DNA of 64,000 bases from Martinezella miluonensis (lineage in GTDB: Bacteria > Pseudomonadota > Alphaproteobacteria > Rhizobiales > Rhizobiaceae), in contig NZ_FMAH01000019.1 of the NCBI RefSeq assembly GCF_900094545.1, positions 44,127 through 108,126 on the forward strand. Reading direction: 5' to 3'. Below are positions 8,583 to 17,559 of the stretch, one piece after another. Position numbers and translations under genes: made by a program. Every line of letters starts with the position of its first letter. The first letter of the stretch is position 1. Below the pieces are notes generated by a model that saw nothing but the letters and a program-made list of their open reading frames with translations, was not told the DNA's origin and did not search any database.

Positions 8583-9245
8583 CTAACGTGACCGGGGTGT
8601 AACGCCGCTGCCCTTGCCGTCGGCGGTTGCGTCGGACAATCCAAGACTATCTGCCATTCTGATGAGGTCGGCGATGGAGTCTGCTCGCATCTTGCGCATG
8701 ACTTGGCCACGATGAACCTTCACGGTGATCTCGCTCAAACCGATTTCGGCGGCGATCTGCTTATTCAGGAGGCCACGCGCCACGAGGGACATCACCTCAC
8801 GCTCGCGCGGCGTCAACGACGCGAAATGTTCGTGAAGATCGACTGCGGCGGCTTCCTTGCGAAGACGGGCGCGATCCACATCTAAAGCCTGCCGGATTGC
8901 GTCGAGAAGATCCTGTTCGCGAAAGGGCTTTAGAAGAAACTCCACCGCGCCGGCCTTCATGGCCCGCACGGACATCGGCACATCGCCATGGCCGGTAAGA
9001 AAGATGATCGGCGTCAGATAACCAGCCTTTGCAAGCTCATCCTGAAAGTCGAGACCGCTTGCATCCGGCATCCGAACGTCGAGGACGATGCAGGCCGGGC
9101 TGTTCGAGCGCGGATGCAGAAGAAAATCGCGCGGCGAAGCGAAGCCGCGCGTTTCATAGCCGACAGAACGCAGGAGGCTATCCAGCCCGTCGCGCACGGA
9201 CGGATCATCATCGATCACATAGACGGCCGGTCGCTGTTCTTGCAT
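8583..9245 (-). CDS. FixJ/NarL-type response regulator
   Basis: The 220-residue protein has an N-terminal receiver domain with the acidic pocket IDDD (about 11-14), phospho-acceptor Asp at about 56 in IVLDVRMPD, Thr in FLTGHGD, and Lys in LKPF. A LuxR-type HTH follows (about 145-205: LTPREREVMSLVARGLLNKQIA ... TVKVHRGQVMRKM). The GHGDVPMSVRAMKAGAVEFLLKPF stretch is typical of the FixJ subfamily. It lies three bases downstream of the histidine kinase gene on the same strand, so the two form an operon and very likely a cognate pair. Target genes are not visible here. Confidence 0.9.
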   Translation of the reverse strand: MQEQRPAVYVIDDDPSVRDGLDSLLRSVGYETRGFASPRDFLLHPRSNSPACIVLDVRMPDASGLDFQDELAKAGYLTPIIFLTGHGDVPMSVRAMKAGAVEFLLKPFREQDLLDAIRQALDVDRARLRKEAAAVDLHEHFASLTPREREVMSLVARGLLNKQIAAEIGLSEITVKVHRGQVMRKMRADSIADLIRMADSLGLSDATADGKGSGVTPRSR

Positions 9246-9248
9246 ATC

Positions 9249-10313
9249 CTATCCTCTTGTCTTTCCATCCAGCGGCAGGGTGAAGCCAAATACGGTCCCA
9301 TGAGGGAAGTTCGGTGCCGCATAGACGGTGCCACCGTGCGCTTCGATAATCGACCGGCTGATTGCAAGCCCCATTCCCATGCCGTTCGGCTTGGTCGTGT
9401 AGAAAGCCTCGAATATTCTGTCGAGCCTGGCAGGCGCCACACCGATGCCTGTGTCGCGCACGCTGACCGTAATTTTGCTCTCGGCGGCGGCGGCGCTGAC
9501 AAGCAACTCACGAGCCCCCGCATCGACATCCGCCAGGGCCTCGATCGCATTCATCACGAAATTGAGGATCACCTGCTGAAGCTGCACGCGATCGCCAGCC
9601 ACGAACGGCAGATCACTCGCCAGCTCGGTGCGAAGAAGGATCTGGTTCTTCCGGATTTCGCCGCGAACGAGCTCCAACACGTCGCCAATCGCCTCGGTCA
9701 GATCAAACGTATCGCGCGAAGGGGATGAGCGGGCGACGAGCCTGCGAACGCGGCCGATGACGTCACCCGCCCGGCCTGCATCCATGACGATCCGCTCGAT
9801 GGCCCGCCGCGCCTCTTCCTGGTCGGCAGGCGTGGCCGCAAGCCATCTAAGCGCGGCGTTGCCATTCGCTGTGATCGCCGTAATCGGCTGGCTGACCTCA
9901 TGGGCAATGGATGTGCCGAGCTCGCCGACAATCATCAGGCGCGACATCCGTGCGAGTTCGGATTGCGCCGCCCTCGCTCTTGCATCAAACGTCTCGATCC
10001 TGATCGCCAGATAGGTCGTCGCACCTATGGCAACCAGACTGAGGATGCCATTGATCAGGCCGGCATGGGAAGCGCCGTGGCGTGTCAGAAAATAGCTCAA
10101 TACCGTAAGGGCTGCACAGACAATGCCGACGACCGCAATCGCTCCGGTTCGTCCGAAGTTAACCGATAGCAGGATCACCGAAACATAGAGAACGGCAAAC
10201 GCAATCTCCAAATCCGTGATGGTATCGCCGACAAAGATAACGCCTGCAAGAACCGCAATGCCGAGCCAGAGCAAGGGCATATCGAAAAGATACTTCAGAA
10301 ACTCGCGCCTCAT
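9249..10313 (-). CDS. membrane sensor histidine kinase
   Basis: From ATG 10313 (AAGGACG upstream) the product is 354 residues. Four hydrophobic segments occupy about residues 10-105, with no large periplasmic loop, so it probably senses through or within the membrane. The dimerisation box holds the phospho-acceptor His at about 138 (AHEVSQPITAI), followed by the N box (VILNFVMNAIEAL), G1 (DTGIGVAP) and G2 (GMGMGLAISRSI). The HEVxQP box and short GHKL domain place it with FixL-like kinases, but there is no PAS or heme domain. It is paired with the FixJ-like regulator downstream. Confidence 0.88.
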   Translation of the reverse strand: MRREFLKYLFDMPLLWLGIAVLAGVIFVGDTITDLEIAFAVLYVSVILLSVNFGRTGAIAVVGIVCAALTVLSYFLTRHGASHAGLINGILSLVAIGATTYLAIRIETFDARARAAQSELARMSRLMIVGELGTSIAHEVSQPITAITANGNAALRWLAATPADQEEARRAIERIVMDAGRAGDVIGRVRRLVARSSPSRDTFDLTEAIGDVLELVRGEIRKNQILLRTELASDLPFVAGDRVQLQQVILNFVMNAIEALADVDAGARELLVSAAAAESKITVSVRDTGIGVAPARLDRIFEAFYTTKPNGMGMGLAISRSIIEAHGGTVYAAPNFPHGTVFGFTLPLDGKTRG

Positions 10314-10431
10314 GCCTTTCGTCCTTGTATCAGCGTTTCGGCACGTAGAGTGCGCGAAAGGCAAACTGCCTCAGCCGAAGTCCGAACACAACCGCAGCCT
10401 TCAACCGCCTCATCAGCCTATAGCGCTGATT

Positions 10432-11133
10432 TTATTCGATGAGAGCCTCGGCCCGCCAGCGTGCAGCCGTCACCTGTGGCTCGAGACTGAGCCGTCCAAC
10501 GATATGTTCAAGCGCAGCGTCTTCACGGTGGTCGGCAGTAACGATCGCCGTCACCTCCACTCGGTCGCTATCTTCGATATTGACGCTGTCCAGTTGCTGA
10601 AGATGCAGCTTGGCCGAACCGAACCCCTGAAGCATCAACGCGCGAACATGAGCCTCACCCTCATTCCTGCAAACCGCCGTCACCGTATATCGAACAATGA
10701 GCTCCGTGGTTGCTATGGATTGCCGGGCAATCACTTGGATCAAGGGACGCAGCGCCAGATTGACCAGAATGACAAAGGCTGTCGCTATAAGGGCATGCAG
10801 GGGATAGCCAGCGCCGGCCACAAGGCCGACAGCCGCCGAACACCAGAGCGTCGCGGCCGTATTGAGACCCCGAACATTAAGCCCTTCCTTAAAGATGACG
10901 CCAGCTCCAAGAAAGCCGATCCCGGAGACGACCTGCGCCGCCACCCGGGTCGGGCTGCCATCTCCTGGAAAGAGGCCCGCAAAATTGACGTATATGGCCG
11001 CTCCCAAGGCAACGAGCGTATTCGTCCGCAAGCCTGCGAGGCGCTGCCTCCATTGCCGTTCAAAACCGATAATGGCCCCAAACGCGAAGGCCGTACCCAG
11101 ATTGAGAGCGATTTGATCAAGTTCGACGGTCAT
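10432..11133 (-). CDS. mgtC: MgtC/SapB family membrane protein
   Basis: The 233-residue product has an N-terminal membrane domain with the family signature GAIIGFERQWRQRLAGLRTN (about 20-39), SGIGFLGAGVIFKEG and NTAATLWCSAAVGL. A soluble C-terminal ACT-like domain begins at about 145. MgtC proteins modulate the F-type ATP synthase and support survival in low magnesium or acid; whether that applies here is inference. ATG 11133 is chosen; an in-frame ATG lies at 11151. It is upstream of the two-component genes on the same strand with a 118-base gap, so co-transcription is possible. Confidence 0.85.
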   Translation of the reverse strand: MTVELDQIALNLGTAFAFGAIIGFERQWRQRLAGLRTNTLVALGAAIYVNFAGLFPGDGSPTRVAAQVVSGIGFLGAGVIFKEGLNVRGLNTAATLWCSAAVGLVAGAGYPLHALIATAFVILVNLALRPLIQVIARQSIATTELIVRYTVTAVCRNEGEAHVRALMLQGFGSAKLHLQQLDSVNIEDSDRVEVTAIVTADHREDAALEHIVGRLSLEPQVTAARWRAEALIE

Positions 11134-11660
11134 AATTGTCGTTCCAGGCATAATAATTGAAGAGACGCCGGCGTTGGCTGCGCCGGAGAATGACGAGGCT
11201 CTTTCTATTGAGGAATGCCGCCCAGCGAAGCAGCGTGCGCGTCTGGTTTACTGATAGAAAACCGGTGAAAAACAGTCGAGTAGCGCCTAGCATGAGCCAG
11301 TGCGCACCCCATACGAGCGCCCGCATGGCCACCAATCCGGCATAATCCTTCGGACGCTCCATTCGTGTCCGAAAGCGCCTCCTCCCACCCGAGTGCCGCG
11401 GTTTTCCCGCGCCAGGCTTGTTTCGGTTATTCCTGCTGCGAGCCTCCAGAAAGCAGCCAAGTTCTTCGTTGTTTCTGGGCATGACGATCCATCCCCCAGC
11501 CGGAAAGGCCGCGCGAGTGCAGGTCGCCACCGTTGGCAATCTGCCGGAATTCCCTGCGCTAGGTCCTGCCTTGGCTGCTTATCAAGTTCAAAAAAAATAA
11601 TGGGGTCGCTCGCCGCCTCAGCCAGCGGCGACCCTGCAGCATTCGACCCGACAGCTTGTT
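11134..11660. other. intergenic stretch with one doubtful membrane ORF
   Basis: About 0.5 kb separates mgtC from the ABC-transporter ATPase gene. A leftward frame from ATG 11362 to 11117 would give an 81-residue protein with one hydrophobic helix, but its end overlaps the mgtC start and it is very Arg-rich, so I do not call it a gene. The only clear signal is the terminator at 11589-11634. Confidence 0.4.
11589..11634 (-). terminator. Rho-independent terminator of the ABC transporter operon
   Basis: On the minus strand, GGGTCGC (11628-11634) and its complement (11603-11609) close a stem of seven pairs plus an inner GC stem. It is followed by CATTATTTTTTTT (ending near 11589). It lies 27 bases after the ATPase stop codon. 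Confidence 0.75.
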
Positions 11661-12992
11661 TCAACTCGGGTTCTCCAGCGTGAACAGGTCGGCATTCTCG
11701 TCATAGGCGAAATATTCGGCGTAGCGGGCCCAGTTCGTGACCGCCTTGATGGTGGTGTCTGCGTAATCTTCCGACATGTAGTCCTCGAGTTCGTCGCGGA
11801 ACCGCCGAGCCGGGGCGCGATGGGTCGGACGCTCGTCGAGCACGCGACGGATATGCGCGGCAAGCGGCACATAGGTCGCCAGATGCTGCTCGAAGAGCTT
11901 CTTGCGCTCATCGACATCGCTGTCGGAGAAACGCAGGCCGGGTGCGGTCAACTTGATGTCACCCCCTTCGAGATCGGCAAAGCGCAGAAGCTGCAGGATT
12001 TCCGCGACGGGGAACAGATCATCGATGCCGAGATGCAGATGCGTGGCCAGCGGCGGCAGGTCGGCCTGACCGCGATAAGGTTCGGCGGCAAGCGTCTCGA
12101 TAAGACCGGACATCAGGTTGGTCGAGACCCGCGGCAGTGCCATGGCGATACCGGTGCCGGGGAAGAGACCGTCGCGTGTCGGCGCTCCGGTCTTCACCGT
12201 CATCCGAGCATAGATGTCTTCGACCAACATACGGAATGCCGGGTCGAGGCGGTTGCGCGGCTGCGGCAGATCCACCTTGATTTCAGCGATCACACGGCCG
12301 GGATTTGATCCGAAGATCAGGATGCGGTCGCACATCAGCACCGCTTCTTCGATGTTGTGCGTCACCATCAGAACCGACTCGATCGGCATGCGGCCTTCGC
12401 ACCACAGGTCGAGAAGGTCAGTACGAAGCGTTTCCGCGGTCAAGACGTCGAGCGCGGAAAACGGCTCGTCCATCAGCAGCACTTTCGGCCGAACGACAAG
12501 CGCACGGGCAAGGCCGACACGTTGACGCATGCCGCCCGACAACTCTTTCGGATAGGCGCTTTCGAAGCCGTCGAGACCGATCAGGTCGATGGCGGCCAGT
12601 GCGCGCTTGCGGCGTTCCGACGAAGCGACACCCTGAGCCTCGAGGCCGAGTTCAACATTCTGCAGCACCGTCAGCCACGGAAACAGGGCGAAGCTCTGAA
12701 AGACGACAGCGACATCGGAATTGGGGCCAACCACCGGCCGGCCGGCGAAGGTGATCTCACCTTTGCTGGGACGGATCAGGCCGGCGATGGCGCGCAGCAG
12801 CGTGGACTTGCCCGAACCGGAGCGGCCAAGCAGACCGACGATTTCATTCGGGTAGAGCTGAAGGTCGACATTATCGAGTACGACCAGCGAACCCGAAGTT
12901 CCCTTGTCGTATGTCTGGCAGACCTGCTTGGCCAGAACCAGCGGCGTGCCATTTGCAATATCGACCTTTTTGGAGACGACAGCGTTTTCCAT
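11661..12992 (-). CDS. nitrate/sulfonate-type ABC transporter ATP-binding protein with C-terminal AAA-associated domain
   Basis: The 443-residue protein has a full ABC domain: Walker A GLLGRSGSGKST (about 55-66), Q-loop VVFQSFALFPWLTV, signature LSGGMRQRVGLARAL, Walker B VLLMDEPFSALD and His switch VTHN. It is of the NrtD/SsuB/TauB type. An extra about 150-residue C-terminal domain, starting near ATHLHLGIDDLFPVAEI, corresponds to the AAA-associated domain found on some of these ATPases. Start ATG 12992 is preferred because GGAG sits eight bases upstream. It follows the permease gene by 21 bases. No periplasmic binding protein gene is adjacent. Confidence 0.85.
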   Translation of the reverse strand: MENAVVSKKVDIANGTPLVLAKQVCQTYDKGTSGSLVVLDNVDLQLYPNEIVGLLGRSGSGKSTLLRAIAGLIRPSKGEITFAGRPVVGPNSDVAVVFQSFALFPWLTVLQNVELGLEAQGVASSERRKRALAAIDLIGLDGFESAYPKELSGGMRQRVGLARALVVRPKVLLMDEPFSALDVLTAETLRTDLLDLWCEGRMPIESVLMVTHNIEEAVLMCDRILIFGSNPGRVIAEIKVDLPQPRNRLDPAFRMLVEDIYARMTVKTGAPTRDGLFPGTGIAMALPRVSTNLMSGLIETLAAEPYRGQADLPPLATHLHLGIDDLFPVAEILQLLRFADLEGGDIKLTAPGLRFSDSDVDERKKLFEQHLATYVPLAAHIRRVLDERPTHRAPARRFRDELEDYMSEDYADTTIKAVTNWARYAEYFAYDENADLFTLENPS

Positions 12993-13013
12993 GTTCATTT
13001 CTCCGATCTGTGA

Positions 13014-14774
13014 TTAATCGAGACGCAGGCGACGTTCAGCGAAGACGTAAAGCGGCCGCCAAAGCGTTCTGTTGAAAAGGGTGACGAAGATCGACATGAC
13101 GACAATGCCGAGAATGACCCGCGGAAAATCGCCCGCTGCGGTCGCTTTCGCGATGTATGATCCCAGCCCAAAGGCTTCGAGCTTCGTGTCTCCCCAGCTC
13201 GCCAGCTCAGCGACGATGCTCGCATTCCAGGAGCCGCCGGAAGCCGTCAGCGCTCCCGTGACGTAGTAGGGAAATATTCCCGGCAGTATCGCACGGCGCC
13301 ACCAGGTCCACGAACGGAGCCTGTAGACCGCGGATGCCTCCCGCAGATCGGTGGGGAAAGCGCTTGCCCCAGCAATCACGTTGAAAAGGATGTACCACTG
13401 CGTACCCAGCACCATCAGCGGCGATAGCCAGATGCTGGGGCTAGCACCTGTGGCGACGATCGCAATCACCGCAACCGGAAAGAGCACGTTCGCCGGGAAT
13501 GCTGCGAGAAACTGTGCAATCGGCTGAACCCGCTCCGCGACAGCCGGCCTGAGACCGATCCAGACACCGAGCGGGACCCAGATCAAGCTCGCGACCGCAA
13601 TCAGAACCACCACGCGGACAAGGGTGACGAAGCCGCCGGCAAAGGCGATCCGGACATCGGCCCACGACAGCGTCTGGCCGAGATAGGATGCGATGTCCCA
13701 AATGCTCCAGGCGCCGATAGCGGCGATCAGGGAGAACCAGCAGAAATCGATAAGCCCGCTGACAACATTCTGTTCGCCCTGGCTCTTCGCAACCGCCCTC
13801 GGCGCAGACGGCAGCCGTAGCAGAAACAATCCGTTCCATACCGCGGCAAACGGCGCGGTCACATGCTTCAAAAGACGCGTGCGACGGATCAGCGAATAGA
13901 CCCAGGAACGCGGCTTCTGCTGGCCGGCGGTCTGCTCGAAGCGGAACTTGTCTGCCCAGGCGACGATGGGGCGGAAGAGCAGTTGATCGTAGAGCAGGAT
14001 CACGATTGCCATCGCGAGCACGGCCCAGCCGACGGAAACGAAATCCTGTTTGTCGATGGCAAGCGCCAGCCAGGAGCCAAGGCCGGGAAGCTGCACTGTC
14101 GTATCGCCAACCGTGATCGCCTCCGAAGCAACGACGAAGAACCAGCCGCCCGACATCGACATCATCGTATTCCAGACGAGACCAGGCGCCGCAAAGGGTG
14201 CCTCCAGTCTCCAGAAGCGCTGCCAGGCGGACAGGCGGAACCCACGGCTCACTTCATCGAGATCGCGCGGCACCGTCCGCAGCGACTGATAGAAGGAAAA
14301 GGCCATGTTCCATGCCTGGCTGGTAAAGATCGCAAAGATCGAAGCACACTCGGCGCCCATCTGGCTTCCGGGAAACAGGCCCATGAAAAAAGTAACGGTG
14401 AACGTGAGGAAGCCGAGCACCGGCACCGACTGCAGGATATCGAGAGCCGGAATGATGATTTTTTCGGCGCGCCGGCTCTTCGCGGCAAGCGTTGCAACCA
14501 CGAAAGTGAAGATGAGCGAGGCAACGATCGCTGCCATCATGCGCAACGTCGTGCGCAACGCATATTCAGGCAGATAGGCGGGATCGAGCGAGGTCGGCGC
14601 AGTGGAGAGGCTCGATAGCGGCGCCCGCATCTCGCCCACCCCGTGAAGAGTGAGATAGGCTGCGGCAGCGATGAAAGCGAAGGCGGCGAGATCGTAGCCA
14701 TTCGGCAGGATGCGTGCACCGGCCAACGCGGCAACGGCACTGCGCTCGCGTCGATCATTGGCAAGGAAAACCAT
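13014..14774 (-). CDS. fused double-domain ABC transporter permease
   Basis: The 586-residue membrane protein contains two complete BPD-type permease domains joined in one chain. The first is about 90-275, with the EAA-like loop VSRGFRLSAWQRFWRLEAPF. The second is about 385-575, with ASAVYRLRSWTWWRRAILPG. Both EAA loops end in the usual G-x9-LP-like turn that contacts the ATPase. Such fusions are known in importers related to nitrate, sulfonate and taurine uptake. AAGGGG precedes ATG 14774. The substrate is unknown because the binding protein is not encoded here. Confidence 0.85.
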   Translation of the reverse strand: MVFLANDRRERSAVAALAGARILPNGYDLAAFAFIAAAAYLTLHGVGEMRAPLSSLSTAPTSLDPAYLPEYALRTTLRMMAAIVASLIFTFVVATLAAKSRRAEKIIIPALDILQSVPVLGFLTFTVTFFMGLFPGSQMGAECASIFAIFTSQAWNMAFSFYQSLRTVPRDLDEVSRGFRLSAWQRFWRLEAPFAAPGLVWNTMMSMSGGWFFVVASEAITVGDTTVQLPGLGSWLALAIDKQDFVSVGWAVLAMAIVILLYDQLLFRPIVAWADKFRFEQTAGQQKPRSWVYSLIRRTRLLKHVTAPFAAVWNGLFLLRLPSAPRAVAKSQGEQNVVSGLIDFCWFSLIAAIGAWSIWDIASYLGQTLSWADVRIAFAGGFVTLVRVVVLIAVASLIWVPLGVWIGLRPAVAERVQPIAQFLAAFPANVLFPVAVIAIVATGASPSIWLSPLMVLGTQWYILFNVIAGASAFPTDLREASAVYRLRSWTWWRRAILPGIFPYYVTGALTASGGSWNASIVAELASWGDTKLEAFGLGSYIAKATAAGDFPRVILGIVVMSIFVTLFNRTLWRPLYVFAERRLRLD

Positions 14775-14868
14775 GTATAACCCCTTGAAAACAGGATGTT
14801 ACCAATAGCGCGCATCCGCATTGCGCTGCATTTGCAACGCAGCGGAAGCACTTGTTTGAAGAAATGGA

Positions 14869-15099
14869 TTAGGCCGCTCGACGACTGCCATCCTCATCGG
14901 AGATGGCATTGCCTTCGGTCGTCCAAAAGCACTCCTGCTTCCCAGTTTGGGGATTGGTGTGCCAGACGGCAATCAGGCGCGGACGTTGAAAGGGCGCGGT
15001 CCGAGCGGGCGACGGCGAAAAAGCTGGAGCACTGAGGACAGGTGCGGCGGAAAGCTTGGTTGCGAATGTGCGTTCGCGGAAAGGAATGATGTTGTTCAT
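14869..15099 (-). CDS. small hypothetical protein, 76 residues
   Basis: ATG 15099 has a strong ribosome site (GGAGG seven bases upstream). The product has a low-complexity Ala/Pro/Ser N-terminal half. A conserved-looking C-terminal half, RPRLIAVWHTNPQTGKQECFW, is a pattern I recognise from short uncharacterised rhizobial proteins. No membrane segment or signal peptide. It lies about 95 bases upstream of the permease gene on the same strand but is probably independent of it. Function unknown. Confidence 0.6.
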   Translation of the reverse strand: MNNIIPFRERTFATKLSAAPVLSAPAFSPSPARTAPFQRPRLIAVWHTNPQTGKQECFWTTEGNAISDEDGSRRAA

Positions 15100-15748
15100 G
15101 GCTCACCTCCATGGTCTGCTCGTCGGCAGATCCGTGGGCGAGCCGAACAGGACAGGCTATGCCATACCGTCGGTCGCCCGGCGTTTGCCGGAAGCGGTCC
15201 AGGTTGTTGCGATAACCATCCGGACGTGGCGCGACGCCACAGCCGGACAGCGACTAGGGTAGCTGTCCATTTGCTTCTTGATCTGTTGTTTCGTTAGCCG
15301 CTGCACCATGTTGCGCAGGCAGGGCCGTCTTGTCACACCCCTCCTGGAGCGTCAATCAAGCGATGGTGCCGTGCAACTATACCAAGGTATAGGCCTTGAA
15401 ATTTCGCAGCCATCGAGCTTTGCCATTCGCGGCAAAAACCATGACTTTAAAATGACTTAGGATGCTGACGGAGCTTCGGGTTCGTCAACCCTGCTGCATC
15501 GGTTTTATCGAGAATTCCCGGCGCCCCTACGGCTCCTGCATTCTGTCCATGAAGAAGGCAGCCATCCTTCGCAACCCACAACATGCCGATCTCCGATTCA
15601 AGCTGCCAGGGTCCACGAAACCAATCCCGATTTCGATGGCGACCGATGGCTGTCCCTTATCCCCGTCAAGCAGCAGTGGCATAAGGATCCCTATCGCGAA
15701 GGTTAAAAAGGGCGGGATTCTGAGGACGGTTGTCCCAGAGAATATAAA
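15100..15748. other. non-coding stretch before the tRNA gene
   Basis: No convincing gene was found on either strand. A leftward 37-codon frame (MDSYPSRCPAV...) and several rightward frames lack ribosome sites and plausible composition. The frames that run into 15749-15824 only read through the tRNA. Confidence 0.4.
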
Positions 15749-15824
15749 TGGTGGGCCCGGAGGGACTCGAACCCCCAACCAAGCGGTTATGAGCCGCCGG
15801 CTCTAACCATTGAGCTACAGGCCC
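15749..15824 (-). tRNA. tRNA with CAU anticodon, probably tRNA-Ile2
   Basis: The minus strand folds into a complete cloverleaf. Acceptor GGGCCTG pairs with CGGGCCC, the D arm is GCTC/GAGC, and the anticodon loop is CTCATAA (anticodon CAT). The T arm has a TTCGAGT loop and the 3' CCA is encoded. CAU anticodons occur in initiator Met, elongator Met and the lysidine-modified Ile2. The short D loop (AATGGTTA) and the GGCGG-CTCATAA-CCGCT arm resemble my recollection of E. coli tRNA-Ile2 more than elongator Met, and initiator features are absent. Confidence 0.85.
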
Positions 15825-15989
15825 GGCACGAGAACAGGGTTCCCGCGCTCGCGGCTCCGAAGCAATGGTTCCCCGGAAGCCGACTTGGCTCTAACCCAAT
15901 TTCTCTTTTCGGACAAGGGACTGCCGTAATACCTTCACAATCAATCAGCAAAAGCGAAACTCAAGGGATTATCAACCAAGGAACGAACG

Positions 15990-16733
15990 ATGCTACGGAC
16001 GAAAACCAGAGATTTTGTTCTTGCCGCTCTTGTCAGCGCCACTTTCTTCATGCCCGCGGCTGCTGCCTTTGCCGAAGATGCCAAACCGCGCGAAGCGGTT
16101 ATCACGGTCACCGGCGAGGGACATGCGGCCATCGCACCTGATATGGCGGTGGTAACGCTTGCGGTCGTCCAGCAAGCAAAGACGGCGCAGGAAGCGCTCG
16201 ATCAGAACAACAAGGCTATGGGTGCTGTCTTGGCGACGCTGAAAGATGGCGGCATCGCCGAGCGCGACCTGCAGACCTCGGGTTTCTCCGTCCAGCCGCA
16301 ATATACCTATCCGAATGAAAAGGATGGTCACACCCAGCCGCCAGTCCTGACAGGCTATCAGGTGACGAACGGCCTGACCGTTCGGGTGCGTGATCTCTCC
16401 AAGCTCGGCGGATTGCTCGACCAGGCGATCAAGCTCGGCATCAACCAGGGCGGCGATATCCAGTTCACCAATGACAAGCCGAACGCCGTTCTTGAAGAGG
16501 CCCGCAAGAAGGCGGTCGCCGATGCGGCGGCAAAGGCGAAGACCTTGACCGATGCCGCCGGCGTCAAGCTCGGCCGCGTCATCGCAATCCATGAAGGCGG
16601 CATTGCTGCTCCGCCGCAGCCCTATATGCGCGCCATGGCTGCCGCAGCCCCGATGGACAAGGCCGTTGCGGTCGCCACCGGCGAAAACGAATACAACGCG
16701 TCGGTGAGCATCACCTACGCAATCCAGCAGTAA
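15990..16733 (+). CDS. secreted SIMPL domain protein (DUF541)
   Basis: The 247-residue protein starts with a signal peptide (about 1-29, AAAAFA before ED) and continues with the DUF541/SIMPL fold. Visible pieces are VITVTGEGHAAIAPDMAVVTLAVV (about 37-60), DLQTSGFSVQPQYTY, GYQVTNGLTVRVRDLSKLG and DAAAKAKTLTDAAGVKLGRVIAI. This is the whole domain at usual length. SIMPL proteins are periplasmic or outer-membrane associated and linked to oxidative stress resistance or signalling in other bacteria; the molecular activity is unknown. It stands alone and is followed by an intergenic repeat. Confidence 0.88.
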   Translation: MLRTKTRDFVLAALVSATFFMPAAAAFAEDAKPREAVITVTGEGHAAIAPDMAVVTLAVVQQAKTAQEALDQNNKAMGAVLATLKDGGIAERDLQTSGFSVQPQYTYPNEKDGHTQPPVLTGYQVTNGLTVRVRDLSKLGGLLDQAIKLGINQGGDIQFTNDKPNAVLEEARKKAVADAAAKAKTLTDAAGVKLGRVIAIHEGGIAAPPQPYMRAMAAAAPMDKAVAVATGENEYNASVSITYAIQQ

Positions 16734-16738
16734 CTAAA

Positions 16739-16837
16739 GCAATTCCAGGAAAAGTGCGCAGCGGTTTTCCGTCCGGAATTGCGTAAAAACGATAAGCTGG
16801 AGCGGTTCTCAGATTCCGTAAGGAAATGAACCGCTCT
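16739..16837. repeat. rhizobial intergenic repeat, copy 1
   Basis: The element opens with inverted ends GCAATTCC ... GGAATTGC around AGGAAAAGTGC and GCGGTTTTCCGTCC. A second inverted pair AGAGCGG-type stem (GAGCGGTTC ... GAACCGCTC) follows. The first 51 bases match the copy at 39248-39298 with only a few changes. From memory this sequence type is widespread between rhizobial genes. Confidence 0.75.
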
Positions 16838-16844
16838 AAAACAA

Positions 16845-16889
16845 AACCGCCCTTCGCTCAGATCCATCGAGGTCGAGCAAAGGGCGGTT
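16845..16889 (-). terminator. Rho-independent terminator of the small secreted-protein gene at 16959
   Basis: On the minus strand AACCGCCCTTTGCTC pairs with GAGCGAAGGGCGGTT across a 15-base loop, followed by TTGTTTT. It sits 70 bases after the stop codon of the gene at 16959. Confidence 0.75.
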
Positions 16890-16958
16890 CCGCGGCCCCC
16901 GCCAATAAGGCGAAAAGGTCAGAAAATGAAGAACGGGCGCGCTTGGCGCCCGTTGTGT

Positions 16959-17303
16959 TTATCGGCGACCGAGCATCGGGCAGCCGCGAACATTGGCAAA
17001 CATCATCGTATCGGGACCGCGGCGACCGAAGCCGTCGACGACGACACGACGCGGCGTTACATCCACGACACGGGCGCGGCGCAGGCCATAGCTGCGGGCG
17101 ACATCCAGAGCCTCACGCGGATCGCAGCCACGGCGACGATCGAAACGCGGCGGCGGGTTGTCGTAATCCGGCGGTGGCGGCCGATGACGGCCCGGACCGA
17201 CATAGATGTCCAAGTTCTGTGCGGAAGCGAAATCCGCCGTGCCGGTCAGCGCAGTAACTGCGATGGCGATGGCAACCCCCAACTTAGCCAGCAATTGTTT
17301 CAT
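16959..17303 (-). CDS. small secreted protein, tandem paralogue A
   Basis: ATG 17303 with GGAGAAC upstream gives 114 residues. A signal peptide ends near residue 28 (ASA before QN). A proline-rich linker is followed by a conserved domain, CDPREALDVARSYGLRRARV, then TPRRVVVDGFGRRGPDTM and FANVRGCPM. Two cysteines, at about 60 and 108, flank this domain and could form a disulphide in the periplasm. The gene at 17560 encodes the same domain with the same cysteine spacing, so these are tandem paralogues. I do not know a function; the basic, glycine-containing domain is typical of small uncharacterised rhizobial envelope proteins. Confidence 0.7.
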   Translation of the reverse strand: MKQLLAKLGVAIAIAVTALTGTADFASAQNLDIYVGPGRHRPPPPDYDNPPPRFDRRRGCDPREALDVARSYGLRRARVVDVTPRRVVVDGFGRRGPDTMMFANVRGCPMLGRR

Positions 17304-17485
17304 TCTGTTCTCCATAGTGCAAAAAGGCTCCTCCCTCTTGCCAGCAACATATGCCGAGCGAGTGCCCATGAGGTAAAGGCGCGATACTGAACACGCTCAG
17401 AATCGGCCATTCATCCATTACTCACGTACAATGAACGCTAAAGGTATACCAGACGTCCGATGATAGCACAGCTTGGTAAAATAAG

Positions 17486-17508
17486 GCCGCCTCGCTTGCC
17501 GAGGCGGC
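17486..17508 (-). terminator. terminator of tandem paralogue B
   Basis: A perfect nine-base stem GCCGCCTCG/CGAGGCGGC with a five-base loop. On the minus strand it is followed by CTTATTTT, 50 bases after the stop codon of the gene at 17560. Confidence 0.75.
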
Positions 17509-17559
17509 TTTGGATCTATCGAATAGATGTGGAAAACCTGGGCAATCCAGTCACCGCTA

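Noticed and set aside
11117..11362. 81-codon minus-strand ORF with one hydrophobic helix
   Set aside because: Overlaps the mgtC start, is extremely Arg-rich and lacks a ribosome site.
15462..15806. ORFs across the tRNA gene on both strands
   Set aside because: They read through the tRNA sequence and have no start signals.
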